Below, piece by piece: positions 10,572-20,120 of a stretch of DNA of 64,000 nucleotides (positions within the stretch are counted from its first letter, which is position 1; the number at the start of each line of letters is the position of its first letter). The stretch comes from Cellvibrio sp. 79 (GTDB taxonomy: Bacteria > Pseudomonadota > Gammaproteobacteria > Pseudomonadales > Cellvibrionaceae), in contig MVDH01000003.1 in the NCBI GenBank assembly GCA_003056245.1, positions 62,001-126,000 on the forward strand. Reading direction: 5' to 3'. The position numbers were made by a program, and so were the translations under genes. The notes under the pieces were generated by a model. It saw only the letters and a list, made by a program, of their open reading frames with translations. It ran no database searches and was not told the DNA's origin.

Positions 10572-12359
10572 ATGTCTGAATTTACCCTGCAAGCCATAAC
10601 CGCTGGCGATTCGCTGCAACTAAGCGAGGTGATTGCCAGTATTGCCGCGCATGAAAACCAATCTGCCGACAGGGTGCGCGCGCAACTGGCCGATGAAATC
10701 ATCCAGCCACTCAACCAAAACGAATTATGGGATGAGCATCTTCATGCGGTGCTGCAAACGCTCTGGCCAGTCTTGAGCAACGCTATCGCCAGCGACAATG
10801 AATTTTTCTGCAACCATCAACACCCCTTGCGGCAGTTACTGCAAACCTTATTGGCAGGTCGTTATTGGTACCCGCGTGAGGGTAAAGCCGCGCAACAATT
10901 CCTGGATAAGTTCCTGACGTTGATCATCGCAACACAAGCATCGCTTGCAACCGCCAACACCGCCCCACTCCAACATGACATTCAACAATTTGCTGATTTC
11001 CTGGCAAGTGAAGACAAACGGGCCGCGATGCTGGAGAGCCGTTTGTGCGAAACCGAACTGGCCAACCTGAAACAAATCAGCGCGGAAACGCGGGTAATTG
11101 ATTTGCTCAATAAAAACCTGGCTCACCGTCCGTTTCCCACGGATTTGCATGGGCTCATCAGCGGTACGTTAAAAAGTGAATTGCAATATTGGGCATTCAA
11201 TAAAACCCCCGACGAGTTAACCCAACTTCCGCTGTGGAAAAGCTGGAACCGCTTGTTACCTGCATTGGGAGAATTATTTTCCGCCGATGACATTGAGGTG
11301 GATCAACAATATCTATACCAGCAAATTCCGCTGGTCATCGCCGAACTGGAACGCAGCAGTGAACACCCGGTCAATAACAACCAGGCTTATCAACAATTTC
11401 TTGATCACCTCAATGCGCATCTGATGGCAGCCATCCAAAAACAAGCGCTTGAAAATAGCCTGTTTATGCCGCTGACCTACAGCGCCAGCCAAAGCACTGG
11501 CAACACCCAGGTTCCCTACAGTTTGCTGAAACAAACCGAGCAACTTCATGTTGGTGATTGGTTTATTTTTTTTGGTGAGAACAACGAAGTGTTGCGCTGC
11601 AAACTTGCATTGAAAAATCCGCAGGTAGATCAATTGCTATTAGTGGATCACACCGGGCGCAAAGTGATGATCAAAAGCCATAAGGATTTTGCACTGTGTT
11701 TATCCACCGGCATTGCCAAACCACTGCCAGCGCCGGATATTCACGCCATTATTCACACCACCTTGCCCGTCTGGATTGAGCGCGCAAACATCGGCGTGCA
11801 AGCACAATTGCTATTACAAAAACAAAAAGCGGAGCAAGTGGTAAAAGCATTAATCGCCCAACAACAGGCCGCCGCCGAAGCAGCGGCAAAAGCGCGCGCT
11901 GAAGCAGAAGCGCGTATGCAAAAACAATTGGAGGCCCGGCGCGCTGCTGCGCGCAAAGCAATGGCCGAAGCTCGCGTACTCGCCGATGAACAACGCCGTC
12001 GCGAAGCAGAACAAGCGGCAGAAGCCGAGCGCTTGCGTATCGAACAGGCCGCTGCCGAAGCAGCGGAACAATTAGTCCGGCAACAATCGGCCCAACAGGC
12101 AGTCAGCGAACTGCAAGTGGGTGCATGGCTGGAAATTAACAGCAATAATGAAAAACAACGCGCTAAACTGTCCGTGATTATCGCCTCTACCAGCAAATAC
12201 ATTTTTGCCGATCAAGTAGGACGCAAAGTTGCAGAGTACACACGCGAACAATTGCAGGAACTGGTAGCGCAAGAGCAAATAAAAATTGTGCGCAACGGCG
12301 ATAATTTTGAAGACCAATTAGCAAAAGTCATTCGCGGCCTACGCAGGGATCTTAATTAG
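10572..12359 (+). CDS. DUF1631-type protein with internal repeat and coiled coil
   Basis: Cytoplasmic protein resembling the DUF1631 family, whose function is unknown to me. The N-terminal half is helical, with HPLRQLLQTLL and NAIASDNEFFCN segments like those of DUF1631. Residues about 430-510 form a very Ala/Gln/Glu/Arg-rich coiled coil. Two related modules flank the coil: VGDWFIFFGENNEVLRCKLA ending VDHTGRKVMIKS, and VGAWLEINSNNEKQRAKLSV ending ADQVGRKVAEYT. These look like an internal duplication. At 595 aa it is shorter than the roughly 700-800 aa members I recall. It is followed 64 bp later by a PilZ gene, suggesting a shared c-di-GMP-related role (inference). Confidence 0.7.
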   Translation: MSEFTLQAITAGDSLQLSEVIASIAAHENQSADRVRAQLADEIIQPLNQNELWDEHLHAVLQTLWPVLSNAIASDNEFFCNHQHPLRQLLQTLLAGRYWYPREGKAAQQFLDKFLTLIIATQASLATANTAPLQHDIQQFADFLASEDKRAAMLESRLCETELANLKQISAETRVIDLLNKNLAHRPFPTDLHGLISGTLKSELQYWAFNKTPDELTQLPLWKSWNRLLPALGELFSADDIEVDQQYLYQQIPLVIAELERSSEHPVNNNQAYQQFLDHLNAHLMAAIQKQALENSLFMPLTYSASQSTGNTQVPYSLLKQTEQLHVGDWFIFFGENNEVLRCKLALKNPQVDQLLLVDHTGRKVMIKSHKDFALCLSTGIAKPLPAPDIHAIIHTTLPVWIERANIGVQAQLLLQKQKAEQVVKALIAQQQAAAEAAAKARAEAEARMQKQLEARRAAARKAMAEARVLADEQRRREAEQAAEAERLRIEQAAAEAAEQLVRQQSAQQAVSELQVGAWLEINSNNEKQRAKLSVIIASTSKYIFADQVGRKVAEYTREQLQELVAQEQIKIVRNGDNFEDQLAKVIRGLRRDLN

Positions 12360-12423
12360 GTAAACCTGATTAGAGGGAAATAAAAAATTAATCCACACGA
12401 TAAATAGCCCGACGGATAGCGCC

Positions 12424-12786
12424 ATGGATAACACTGATAACAATTCTGAACAACGCCAGGAATTCCGGCTGGATAATCAGCTTACGGTCATTATCGAGCT
12501 GGACTCGTCTGCAAACGGCGATCCAACATTGGTAGTCACCAAAAGCCTGGATATTTCCGCCAATGGTTTGCGCGTAATCGCCGCCCAGGCAGTCGCAACC
12601 GATATTATTTTGCGCTGTTGTATTCGCGATGCCGATCATCGCCAGTTTTTATTAGTCACCGAAGTGAAATGGTGCCGGCCGCAAGCAGCAACGGACGATT
12701 ACTTATTGGGGCTGGGTCTGTTTGATTCCGACGGTACCGATATCGTGGCGTGGAAGGAATATATCGCACAGATTTGTGCTAGCTGA
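12424..12786 (+). CDS. PilZ-domain c-di-GMP-binding protein
   Basis: Stand-alone PilZ protein of 120 aa, probably a cytoplasmic c-di-GMP receptor. The binding signature is intact: RxxxR as RQEFR near residues 11-15, and (D/N)xSxxG as DISANG about 30 residues later. The remainder follows the PilZ beta-barrel pattern (VTEVKWCRPQ, YLLGLGLFDSD). Lies 64 bp downstream of the DUF1631 gene in the same direction, with no terminator seen between them. Output partner unknown. Confidence 0.85.
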   Translation: MDNTDNNSEQRQEFRLDNQLTVIIELDSSANGDPTLVVTKSLDISANGLRVIAAQAVATDIILRCCIRDADHRQFLLVTEVKWCRPQAATDDYLLGLGLFDSDGTDIVAWKEYIAQICAS

Positions 12787-12970
12787 ATTGTGCTATTCAA
12801 CTCATAATCAGCAATTAAAAAACGCCATCCAATCAATATTCTGCTAACCCGTTCCCCAAATGCTGACGAGTTTGGAGTTCCGCTAACCGCCCGTGTAGAC
12901 TTGCCGCCGGGTCAGCCCACCTACAACAATAATTGCCATAATAAAAATTCAGCAGCAGAGACTTAAGACC

Positions 12971-13681
12971 ATGAAAATCCTGATCGTTGATGGCTCCCAC
13001 CTTGCGCGCAGGGAATTAGCTGGCCAGTTACAAAACCATCCGCACTATAAAATCATTGGCGAAGCAGGTGATGTTCAAACCGCCATTGCAGCCATCCACC
13101 AATTGCGTCCGGATCTGGTTTTACTGGATATCAATCTTCCCGACGGTACTGGTTTTGATGTACTGGAGCAGAGCGACCATACTCCGGGTATTATTTTTAC
13201 CACAGCGTATGAAGAAGATTCAGTCCACGCATTTGAATACAACGCCCTGGATTATTTGCTAAAACCCATCACCCGGGATCAGTTGGATGCCGCCATCGGT
13301 AAACTCGCCGCACGTGCGCAACATGTTCCATTTAATCAACCGGAAAAAAGCCTGGATGCGCATATTTTTATTCGCGAAGGCGAGCGTTGCCATTTTATAA
13401 AATTTCGCGAAATCAGCCGTATTACTGTTGAGGGAAATTATGTGCGCTTGTTTTTCGGTACTCTTAGTGCACCGGTGCTGCGCTCATTAAATTATGTAGA
13501 AGCGCGCCTGGATCCGGAAACGTTTTTTCGCGCTAACCGGCAGGAAATTATCAATTTGAATTTTATCGACCGCATCGAACCCTGGATTGGCGATGGTTTA
13601 ATGATTGTGATGCAGGATTGTACCGAGGTGATAGCCTCGCGCCGTCAGGCGCGAGAGTTGAAGCAGAGATTGGAGTTTTAA
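12971..13681 (+). CDS. LytTR-family response regulator with altered acidic pocket
   Basis: Two-domain regulator. The receiver (1-115) has phospho-acceptor D53 in LLDINLPDGTGFDVL, the Thr/Ser of IIFTTAYEE and the Lys of YLLKPI. The C-terminal LytTR DNA-binding domain (about 135-236) includes VEGNYVRLF and FFRANRQEIINL. The usual VDDE acidic pair near the N-terminus is VDGS here, so only one of the two Mg-binding acidic residues remains; phosphorylation could be weakened. No histidine kinase gene adjoins it. Close relatives include AlgR/LytT-type regulators. Confidence 0.88.
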   Translation: MKILIVDGSHLARRELAGQLQNHPHYKIIGEAGDVQTAIAAIHQLRPDLVLLDINLPDGTGFDVLEQSDHTPGIIFTTAYEEDSVHAFEYNALDYLLKPITRDQLDAAIGKLAARAQHVPFNQPEKSLDAHIFIREGERCHFIKFREISRITVEGNYVRLFFGTLSAPVLRSLNYVEARLDPETFFRANRQEIINLNFIDRIEPWIGDGLMIVMQDCTEVIASRRQARELKQRLEF

Positions 13682-13778
13682 ATATAAACTTTATTGTTAG
13701 ACCCACTTTAAGTAACTGAGTTTGACCCTATCAACTTATATGGCTAATTGCCTTTAAAACGGAGCAACACGATTACCA

Positions 13779-14696
13779 ATGGAAAATTCAATGCTGAAAA
13801 AATTTGTTCTTATTTTAGCCACGTTGTGCACTTCAATGCTTACTGTTGCGGAAGATACACCAGTAAAACCTCTGGAATCATTTATGCTTGACAATGTGAA
13901 AATTCAAGTACCTCCTACCGAAGGATGGGTTTTACTATCAACACCAAAAACAAAGGTTGCCTTTGTTGCAGAGACAGAAGATCAAATTAAAAACGCGCAA
14001 GTGACTTTCTTCTCTCGTCCTAGCGAATACCAGAAAGATAAATTTATTGCAGAATTTAAAAGTGTTGCAGGAAAATTGGGGAGGGTTGTTTCTGAAAGCT
14101 ATACATTTTCTGATAGTAGAGGTTACCCCTGTGTAAAAGCATCCACCACATCTGACATGGGTAAAGATGGCAATTCATTACTAATACAATACCGGATTAG
14201 TGCATGCATCACCCCGGCGTACACAAAAAATGCAGTGATGATGATTTTCAGCTACATAAGCGACGAGCCTATTCCTGCAATTGACAAAGAGGCAGATGCT
14301 TTTTTTGACAATATCGATATACCTTTGGTGCGCACGAAACTTTCCAAAGAGGAATTAGTAGGGGACAACTGTGGCAAGGAAAGCAGTCAGCTCATCCAAT
14401 ACATGACTTCAAAAAAGAATGGTCTCAGCCGAGAAGCAGCGTTAAATATAGTCAAACAAAACACAGGCGGCATAACACTTTCATCAGAGTCAATTAATAA
14501 CCTTTACAATTATCCAACGCTTAATGAAGGCGGCCACTACGGTTATTACTTATGGGCTTGTGTTGCCAGAAAAGAAGGCCGCAAACCACTGCAACTATCA
14601 GAGAAGCTGGTAAGAGAGATAAACGAGTGCGTTAAGAAGCAAGGGGACGATATTTGCGGAAAACACATCAGTGACAGGGTTAAAGCAGGACAGTGA
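13779..14696 (+). CDS. Secreted protein of unknown function
   Basis: I do not recognise a family. It has a signal peptide (LKKFVLILATLCTSMLTVAE), so it is exported. The N-terminal part (about 30-190) reads as a single alpha/beta domain (VPPTEGWVLLSTPKTKVAF and IQYRISACITP). The C-terminal part contains a helical stretch and four cysteines (VGDNCGKES, LWACVARKEG, INECVKK, DDICGKH). A second in-frame ATG at 13791 has a GGA about 8 nt upstream and may be the true start. Codon use is AT-richer than in flanking core genes. A strong bidirectional terminator follows directly. Confidence 0.7.
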   Translation: MENSMLKKFVLILATLCTSMLTVAEDTPVKPLESFMLDNVKIQVPPTEGWVLLSTPKTKVAFVAETEDQIKNAQVTFFSRPSEYQKDKFIAEFKSVAGKLGRVVSESYTFSDSRGYPCVKASTTSDMGKDGNSLLIQYRISACITPAYTKNAVMMIFSYISDEPIPAIDKEADAFFDNIDIPLVRTKLSKEELVGDNCGKESSQLIQYMTSKKNGLSREAALNIVKQNTGGITLSSESINNLYNYPTLNEGGHYGYYLWACVARKEGRKPLQLSEKLVREINECVKKQGDDICGKHISDRVKAGQ

Positions 14697-14705
14697 CCTA
14701 AGCTC

Positions 14706-14740
14706 AAAAAAATGCGCCGTAAAATAACGGCGCATTTTTT
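14706..14740. terminator. Bidirectional intrinsic terminator
   Basis: A 9-bp stem (ATGCGCCGT / ACGGCGCAT) with a 6-nt loop is flanked by A6 on the left and T5 on the right. It can end both the plus-strand gene at 13779 and the minus-strand SIMPL gene at 14749, which converge here. Confidence 0.9.
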
Positions 14741-14748
14741 AAGTAATT

Positions 14749-15480
14749 TTACTTCAACAAATAAACCACATAAACCTGTGCGGTAATTTTCATCACACCC
14801 GGCTCAAAAGGTTCAGATGGTGCACTGGCCTTCATCTCCATCATTACACCATCGCGTGCAGAACTGCCCATTAATTGACGCGATGGATTTAATTCCCAGC
14901 GCTCGTTACCACGATTATTAAATTCCGAGATCGACCAAGGCTCACCTACAGCTTTACCTTGTGTTTTGGCCAAACGTTCAGCACGCGCACGCGCATCATT
15001 CATCGCAGCAGTCTGTGCTTTTTCTTCAACAGCTTTTTTATCCGCAACGGTTAAATTGGTATTGATGGTTTCAGAAATTTTTGAATCCACTAATGCTTTC
15101 ATCATTTCAGGATATTTTTTCAAATCGCGCAAAGTGATATCAACCTGACGCGAAACATTGTTACCGGTTAATACGCGTTGATTATCTTTGTATTCATATT
15201 CAGGGCGAATATTGAGCGCGGTGGTCGCAACATCTTCTGCTTTGATGCCAAACTTTTTAATGGTGTCGATCAACAAACGAGAGCGCGCATCGACATCCGC
15301 TTTGGCCTTGGCTAGATCCAGATCTACTTTCTGGATACTAATCGTGAAGGTCATGGTATCCGGTTCAACTTCCAATTCAGCCGAACCTTCGACATAAACG
15401 TGGGCTTGATTAGGCAACGGAGTCGCCATTACCGGGATGCTTAACAACAAGGACGCAACTGCAGGGATCAAAAATTTCAT
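14749..15480 (-). CDS. SIMPL (DUF541/YggE-like) periplasmic protein
   Basis: Exported SIMPL-domain protein of 243 aa; E. coli YggE belongs to this family and is linked to oxidative stress, but the molecular function is unclear. A signal peptide ends near VMATPLP. The mature part begins VYVEGSAELEVEPDTMTFTI, the typical SIMPL opening. NVSRQVDITLRDL, the Ala/Arg-rich helix AAMNDARARAERLAKTQGK and the terminal APSEPFEPGVMKITAQVYVV also match the family. Transcribed alone, convergent with the gene at 13779. Confidence 0.88.
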   Translation of the reverse strand: MKFLIPAVASLLLSIPVMATPLPNQAHVYVEGSAELEVEPDTMTFTISIQKVDLDLAKAKADVDARSRLLIDTIKKFGIKAEDVATTALNIRPEYEYKDNQRVLTGNNVSRQVDITLRDLKKYPEMMKALVDSKISETINTNLTVADKKAVEEKAQTAAMNDARARAERLAKTQGKAVGEPWSISEFNNRGNERWELNPSRQLMGSSARDGVMMEMKASAPSEPFEPGVMKITAQVYVVYLLK

Positions 15481-15628
15481 AAACTTACTCCATATAAAAA
15501 GTCCCGTTCACTATAGCCGCCGAGCCTGAATATCTGCCAAATCAAATGTTTAAAAATGTAACGCAGGTCAATTTCAGGCAAAATATGACCCTTCGTTAAA
15601 CATCATCCGATCATTGCTGCGCCGATTT

Positions 15629-16747
15629 ATGACCCAACCTGACCTGCATCAACTTGCCCGCGATATCAAACTCTGGGGCCGCGAACTCGGCTTCCAGCAG
15701 TTGGGTATTACGGACATAGACCTGAGCGCAGCAGAAGTGCGCCTGAAAGAATGGCTGGCCAAGGGTTATCACGGCAGCATGGAATGGCTCGCCGCACACG
15801 GTAACAAACGCTCACGCCCGGCCGAGTTGCTAACCGGCACCGTGCGGGTAATTTCGGTGCGCATGGATTATTTACCGGGCGATACCCAACAAATCAAAAT
15901 CCTTAAAGATCCCACCAAAGCGTATATCTCCCGCTACACACTCGGGCGCGACTATCACAAATTGATTCGCAAGCGCTTAAGCGTGCTGGCGCAAAAGATC
16001 GATGATGCATTACCAGAAGATTACGAATTCAAAGGCCAGAATCGCGCCTTTGTCGATAGCGCCCCGGTCATGGAACGTCCGCTCGCCGAAAAGGCCGGGT
16101 TGGGTTGGACTGGCAAACACACGCTCATCATTAATAGCTCTGCGGGCAGTTGGTTTTTCCTCGGCGAAATTTTTACTTTCGTCCCTCTGCCAATCGATGA
16201 ACCGGCTCAACCTAATCAATGCGGCGAATGCACTGCCTGCCTGAAAGTGTGCCCAACCGATGCCTTCCCACGCCCCTATGAACTGGATGCACGCCGCTGC
16301 ATCTCATATTTAACTATCGAAAACAAAGGCGCGATTCCCGAGGAATTTCGTGAACCTATCGGCAATCGCATATTTGGTTGCGACGATTGCCAGGCCATCT
16401 GCCCTTGGAATAAATATGCGCAATTCACGCAAGAGAAAGATTTCCTGCCGCGCCATGGATTGGCTGATAGCGACCTGGTCGATTTATTTAACTGGACCGA
16501 AGACGAATACCTGACCCGCACGGAAGGTTCGGCAATTCGCCGTATCGGTTATGAAGGGTGGCTCAGGAATCTGGCCGTGGGTTTGGGGAATGCGCCAAGT
16601 GATGAGCGGATAATCAACGCCTTGAACACCAGGGCAGATCAGGTATCACCATTGGTTAAAGAACATATCGATTGGGCATTAAAGCAACAAGCGAATCCCA
16701 ATCGACGGCGCAAACGTAAAATCCAGCAAAACCGCTCCACCAATTGA
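15629..16747 (+). CDS. queG: Epoxyqueuosine reductase
   Basis: Cobalamin- and FeS-dependent enzyme of the last step of queuosine synthesis in tRNA; cytoplasmic. Two 4Fe-4S cysteine sets are visible: CGECTACLKVCPTDAF and CDDCQAICPWNKYA. The FVDSAPVMERPLAEKAGLGW block is strongly family-specific. ATG at 15629 (MTQPDLHQLARDIK) is chosen over a TTG at 15614; the result is 372 aa, a normal size. In many relatives queG is divergent from and adjacent to nnr-tsaE; here about 5 kb separates them, filled by the DUF1631-PilZ-LytTR-unknown-SIMPL block. Confidence 0.96.
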   Translation: MTQPDLHQLARDIKLWGRELGFQQLGITDIDLSAAEVRLKEWLAKGYHGSMEWLAAHGNKRSRPAELLTGTVRVISVRMDYLPGDTQQIKILKDPTKAYISRYTLGRDYHKLIRKRLSVLAQKIDDALPEDYEFKGQNRAFVDSAPVMERPLAEKAGLGWTGKHTLIINSSAGSWFFLGEIFTFVPLPIDEPAQPNQCGECTACLKVCPTDAFPRPYELDARRCISYLTIENKGAIPEEFREPIGNRIFGCDDCQAICPWNKYAQFTQEKDFLPRHGLADSDLVDLFNWTEDEYLTRTEGSAIRRIGYEGWLRNLAVGLGNAPSDERIINALNTRADQVSPLVKEHIDWALKQQANPNRRRKRKIQQNRSTN

Positions 16748-17012
16748 CATAACCAATTGTCAAAATAGCCATAACTTTTACGCCCTCGGCTATTCTTTTG
16801 ACGCATAAACGGGAATAATACGCACCCTTTTCCAAGTGCGGCAGGCGGGCTTTTGGGCCACGCCATCAAAGAACTGCACCACAGTTAGATATCGGTCAAT
16901 CACTGCACCCGGAACCTTGGGGCAGTCTGCGGAGGCAATTGGCCGCTGGAATCTGTCCCTTGCTATGTTCTCGTGGGTAGGACATCAACCACAACGATAG
17001 GCTATTACTACT

Positions 17013-18467
17013 ATGAAACCACTTTCCGATATAGGCTTGGTTGGCTTGGCAGTGATGGGGGAAAACCTCATCCTCAATATGGCGAGCAAAGGCTATACAG
17101 TTACCGCTTACAACCGCTCCGTAGAAAAAGTAGACGCCTTCATCGAAGGCCGCGCCAAGGGCAAAACCATTCGCGGCGCACGCTCTATTGAAGAGCTGGT
17201 GCAGTCACTGGCAACACCACGCAAGATCATGCTGATGGTAAAAGCCGGTAAAGCGGTAGACGATTTCATTGAACAACTCATTCCGCACCTTGAAGCTGGC
17301 GACATTATTATCGACGGCGGCAACACCCACTTTCCTGACACCGACCGCCGCACTGCCTATTTGGCAAGCAAAGGCCTGCGCTTCATCGGCACCGGCGTTT
17401 CCGGTGGTGAAGAAGGTGCATTAACTGGCCCATCAATCATGCCCGGCGGTTCACCGGAAGCATGGCCATTCGTGAAAGATATTTTCCAGGACATCTCCGC
17501 CAAAGTTGACGATGGCAGCCCATGCTGTGATTGGGTTGGCGAGAATGGCGCTGGCCACTTTGTGAAAATGGTTCACAACGGTATCGAATACGGCGATATG
17601 CAATTAATTTGCGAAGCCTACCAATTACTGAAAGAAGTTGTTGGCCTGACTGCAGACGAAATGCACGAAGTTTTTGCCGAGTGGAACAAAGGTGAACTCG
17701 ATTCATACCTGATTGAAATCACTCGCGACATCCTCGCGTACAAAGACACCGATGGCGAACCACTGGTTGAGAAAATCCTCGATACCGCCGGCCAAAAAGG
17801 CACTGGTAAGTGGACTGGCGTAATCGCATTGGATCTGGGCGTGCCTCTCACTCTGATTTCTGAAGCCGTATTTGCACGTTGCTTGTCATCACAAAAAGCA
17901 GAGCGTGTTGAAGCAGCAAAAGTCATCAAAGGCCCAGCAGTGAATTTCACCGGCGACAAAAAAGCCTTTATCGACGATTTGCGCAACGCGGTATTCGCAT
18001 CAAAAATTATTTCTTACGCACAAGGTTATTTGTTGATGCGTGAAGCCGCAAAAGAATACGGCTGGCACTTGAACTACGGCGGCATCGCATTGATGTGGCG
18101 CGGTGGTTGTATTATTCGCTCATCATTCCTCGGCAATATCAAAGAAGCATTCGATAAGAATGGCGAATTGAAAAATTTATTGCTGGATGATTACTTCGCA
18201 AAAACCGTTGATGCAGCCCAAGCTGGCTGGCGTCGTGTTGCTGCTGCAGCGATTGTGAACGGCATCCCTGCCCCAACTATCACTTCAGCACTGACTTACT
18301 TCGACGGCTACCGCACTGCCCGCCTGCCAGCAAACCTGCTGCAAGCACAACGCGACTACTTCGGTGCACACACCTACGAACGCACCGACAAACCACGCGG
18401 TGAATTCTTTCACACCAACTGGACTGGTCGTGGGGGTAATACCGCATCAAGCACTTACAACGTTTAA
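17013..18467 (+). CDS. gnd: 6-phosphogluconate dehydrogenase, decarboxylating (long form)
   Basis: Oxidises 6-phosphogluconate to ribulose-5-phosphate and CO2, producing NADPH. The N-terminal Rossmann motif is GLVGLAVMGENLILNMA. IIDGGNTHFPDTDRR, GVSGGEEGALTGPSIMPGG and the catalytic HFVKMVHNGIEYGDMQ are all present, and the C-terminus ends in the typical HTNWTGRGG segment. At 484 aa it is the dimeric long form. A 265-bp leader without a gene precedes it. Its 3' end has a degraded copy at 20121, which may mark an old insertion site. Confidence 0.97.
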   Translation: MKPLSDIGLVGLAVMGENLILNMASKGYTVTAYNRSVEKVDAFIEGRAKGKTIRGARSIEELVQSLATPRKIMLMVKAGKAVDDFIEQLIPHLEAGDIIIDGGNTHFPDTDRRTAYLASKGLRFIGTGVSGGEEGALTGPSIMPGGSPEAWPFVKDIFQDISAKVDDGSPCCDWVGENGAGHFVKMVHNGIEYGDMQLICEAYQLLKEVVGLTADEMHEVFAEWNKGELDSYLIEITRDILAYKDTDGEPLVEKILDTAGQKGTGKWTGVIALDLGVPLTLISEAVFARCLSSQKAERVEAAKVIKGPAVNFTGDKKAFIDDLRNAVFASKIISYAQGYLLMREAAKEYGWHLNYGGIALMWRGGCIIRSSFLGNIKEAFDKNGELKNLLLDDYFAKTVDAAQAGWRRVAAAAIVNGIPAPTITSALTYFDGYRTARLPANLLQAQRDYFGAHTYERTDKPRGEFFHTNWTGRGGNTASSTYNV

Positions 18468-18490
18468 GTTTTTAATTGCGATGAAAAACG

Positions 18491-18522
18491 AAAAGCCGGA
18501 TTAGAAATAATCCGGCTTTTTT
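18491..18522 (+). terminator. gnd intrinsic terminator
   Basis: Perfect 10-bp stem (AGCCGGATTA / TAATCCGGCT) closed by a GAAA tetraloop and followed by T6, 24 bp after the gnd stop. Confidence 0.92.
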
Positions 18523-18594
18523 GTTGGAAAAATACAACAACTAACAATTAGCTTTTGAAATTCCGTTGTCTTAATGCGACAACGGAAATTAAGT

Positions 18595-19083
18595 TTACTT
18601 ACAGTATGCTTTTGTGTAAGGACTCATTTGCGAGCACATGCCAGCTCCGCCACTGGCATTATATTCAAATCTTACCGGGCACCCAGTGCCACAAACCAGC
18701 TGCGCACCTGAACCAAAACCAGGAGAGCCTCCCATGCTCGCACAACCATCACCAATATACGCACCTGTATTGCATACAAGCGGGATATTTTTGATGAAAC
18801 TTGGCGACAAGCAATCGCCACCAGGATTGCTAATGTTGGTGAACATACTTAATGAACATGATGGTGGTGATGTAAAAGGCGAATAGGATACTAATGTTCT
18901 TGAGGCAAGCCTCAGGCCACTACTTTCTCTACATTCTTGCATTGTTATGTGTTGTTGTGTGGTAGTTGTAGTGCCGACTGTCTGCCATGAGCAAGGAGCT
19001 GGAACTTGTTGTGCATTGGCATTAACACCTACAAAAGCCGCACAGCTCACCAGAACAGCGCTCAATATTTTTATTAATCTCAT
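18595..19083 (-). CDS. Small cysteine-rich secreted protein, unknown
   Basis: No family recognised. ATG at 19083 is supported by GGGAGA five bases upstream. The protein (162 aa) starts with a signal peptide (MRLIKILSAVLVSCAAFVGV, cleavage near NANAQQ). The mature part is rich in Cys, Ser, Gly and Thr, with at least nine cysteines (for example PCSWQT, QECRES, LVCNTG, CGTGC, MCSQM, terminal YCK), suggesting a disulfide-bonded extracellular protein. It begins the accessory stretch after gnd and is antisense to its direction. Confidence 0.65.
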   Translation of the reverse strand: MRLIKILSAVLVSCAAFVGVNANAQQVPAPCSWQTVGTTTTTQQHITMQECRESSGLRLASRTLVSYSPFTSPPSCSLSMFTNISNPGGDCLSPSFIKNIPLVCNTGAYIGDGCASMGGSPGFGSGAQLVCGTGCPVRFEYNASGGAGMCSQMSPYTKAYCK

Positions 19084-19220
19084 AACATCTCCCAATAATT
19101 AGATTATAAAACTACATTTTTTGTGATTCCATTCAAGCACCATGATTAGACTGCTCTTCCAGAACACAGATGAAATCTGATTTTTCAATCAGATACTTGA
19201 GTTAACTGAAGCAATTAGCC

Positions 19221-19898
19221 TCAATTAAGCTCAAATCCTTTTTCGTCACGCGCTATATAAAAAATGCTTTCGCTTTGTTGTGCCTGATTATCGATAATGA
19301 TTTGTACGGATTTTTCAGCGCCTAACACTTTGGTAATGGCCATTGCTGTTTCATTAGCATGATTTTGATCCATCACACTGATTGTGATTTGGCATTGTGT
19401 GGATTTGCAGGTCGTGGATTTGATAGCAATCCCTGATAATTCATCCTTTTGGAGAAAGAGTGATTGTATGTGGTTCTCTTCACGATTCGCCCATTCATAA
19501 TCTATTCCTTCTGCATCGAAGCGTTCGCGCAGTCCTCCTCCAAAATCAGACCAAGGACTGGCTTCCCGACTTTTAGTTAGCGAGTAGGCAAAAGATTCCG
19601 CGCGCTGTTTGATTTCATATTCCGCTTTAATTGCATCAATTTCGCTTTGTGTAGCCTGATTAATTACAGGAACAGGAAGGGAATTTTTTTGCTGATTAGC
19701 GGTGAGCTGAGCATCATTATTAAATTTATTTTCAGCAACAATGTGCGGGGATTTAATGGAATTGGACTCCTGGATTGATTTTTTTATTGATGATTCCGAA
19801 GGCTGCAATGAAGCGTTGGAGCTATCACTGCCTTTACCTAACATGTACCCCAGGCCGACTGAAACAACAATCGAAATAGTAAAAATCACTTTATGCAT
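19221..19898 (-). CDS. Membrane-anchored or exported protein, unknown
   Basis: ATG at 19898 has AGGA ten bases upstream and gives a single hydrophobic N-terminal segment (VIFTISIVVSVGLGYMLGKG), an anchor or signal. A low-complexity Ser/Asn/Lys/Gln linker follows (about 25-90). A folded C-terminal domain contains FDAEGIDYEWANREE and a conserved-looking pair in TTCKSTQCQI. The arrangement (anchor, linker, domain with a CxxxxC pair) resembles small uncharacterised exported proteins of gammaproteobacteria; I cannot name a family. Confidence 0.6.
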   Translation of the reverse strand: MHKVIFTISIVVSVGLGYMLGKGSDSSNASLQPSESSIKKSIQESNSIKSPHIVAENKFNNDAQLTANQQKNSLPVPVINQATQSEIDAIKAEYEIKQRAESFAYSLTKSREASPWSDFGGGLRERFDAEGIDYEWANREENHIQSLFLQKDELSGIAIKSTTCKSTQCQITISVMDQNHANETAMAITKVLGAEKSVQIIIDNQAQQSESIFYIARDEKGFELN

Positions 19899-20120
19899 TA
19901 GATTTAATCCTTTATAAACAACCGGGGCAAGAATAGCAGAATAAAAATATATTTCTGCAAACTTATATGTCAATGTGTATTTTTTTAATCAGTTGTAATT
20001 GCAAGCACCACATTTTTCTGTGAAAAAAAAATCTATGAACAGCACAAGCATTTTGGTTTCGGAGATTGCGAAAAAGTGGGATTCTCGTTTGCCAGCAAAA
20101 AAGCCGAAAACACACTGAGA

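Noticed and set aside
11753-12202. Minus-strand frame of 149 codons in the DUF1631 coiled-coil region
   Set aside because: Cys/Ser/Ala-rich antisense of a repetitive Ala/Glu/Arg coil; no independent evidence.
16741-16764. Terminator after queG from TTGACA / TGTCAA
   Set aside because: AT-rich 6-bp stem with an 8-nt loop and no T-tract; too weak to call.
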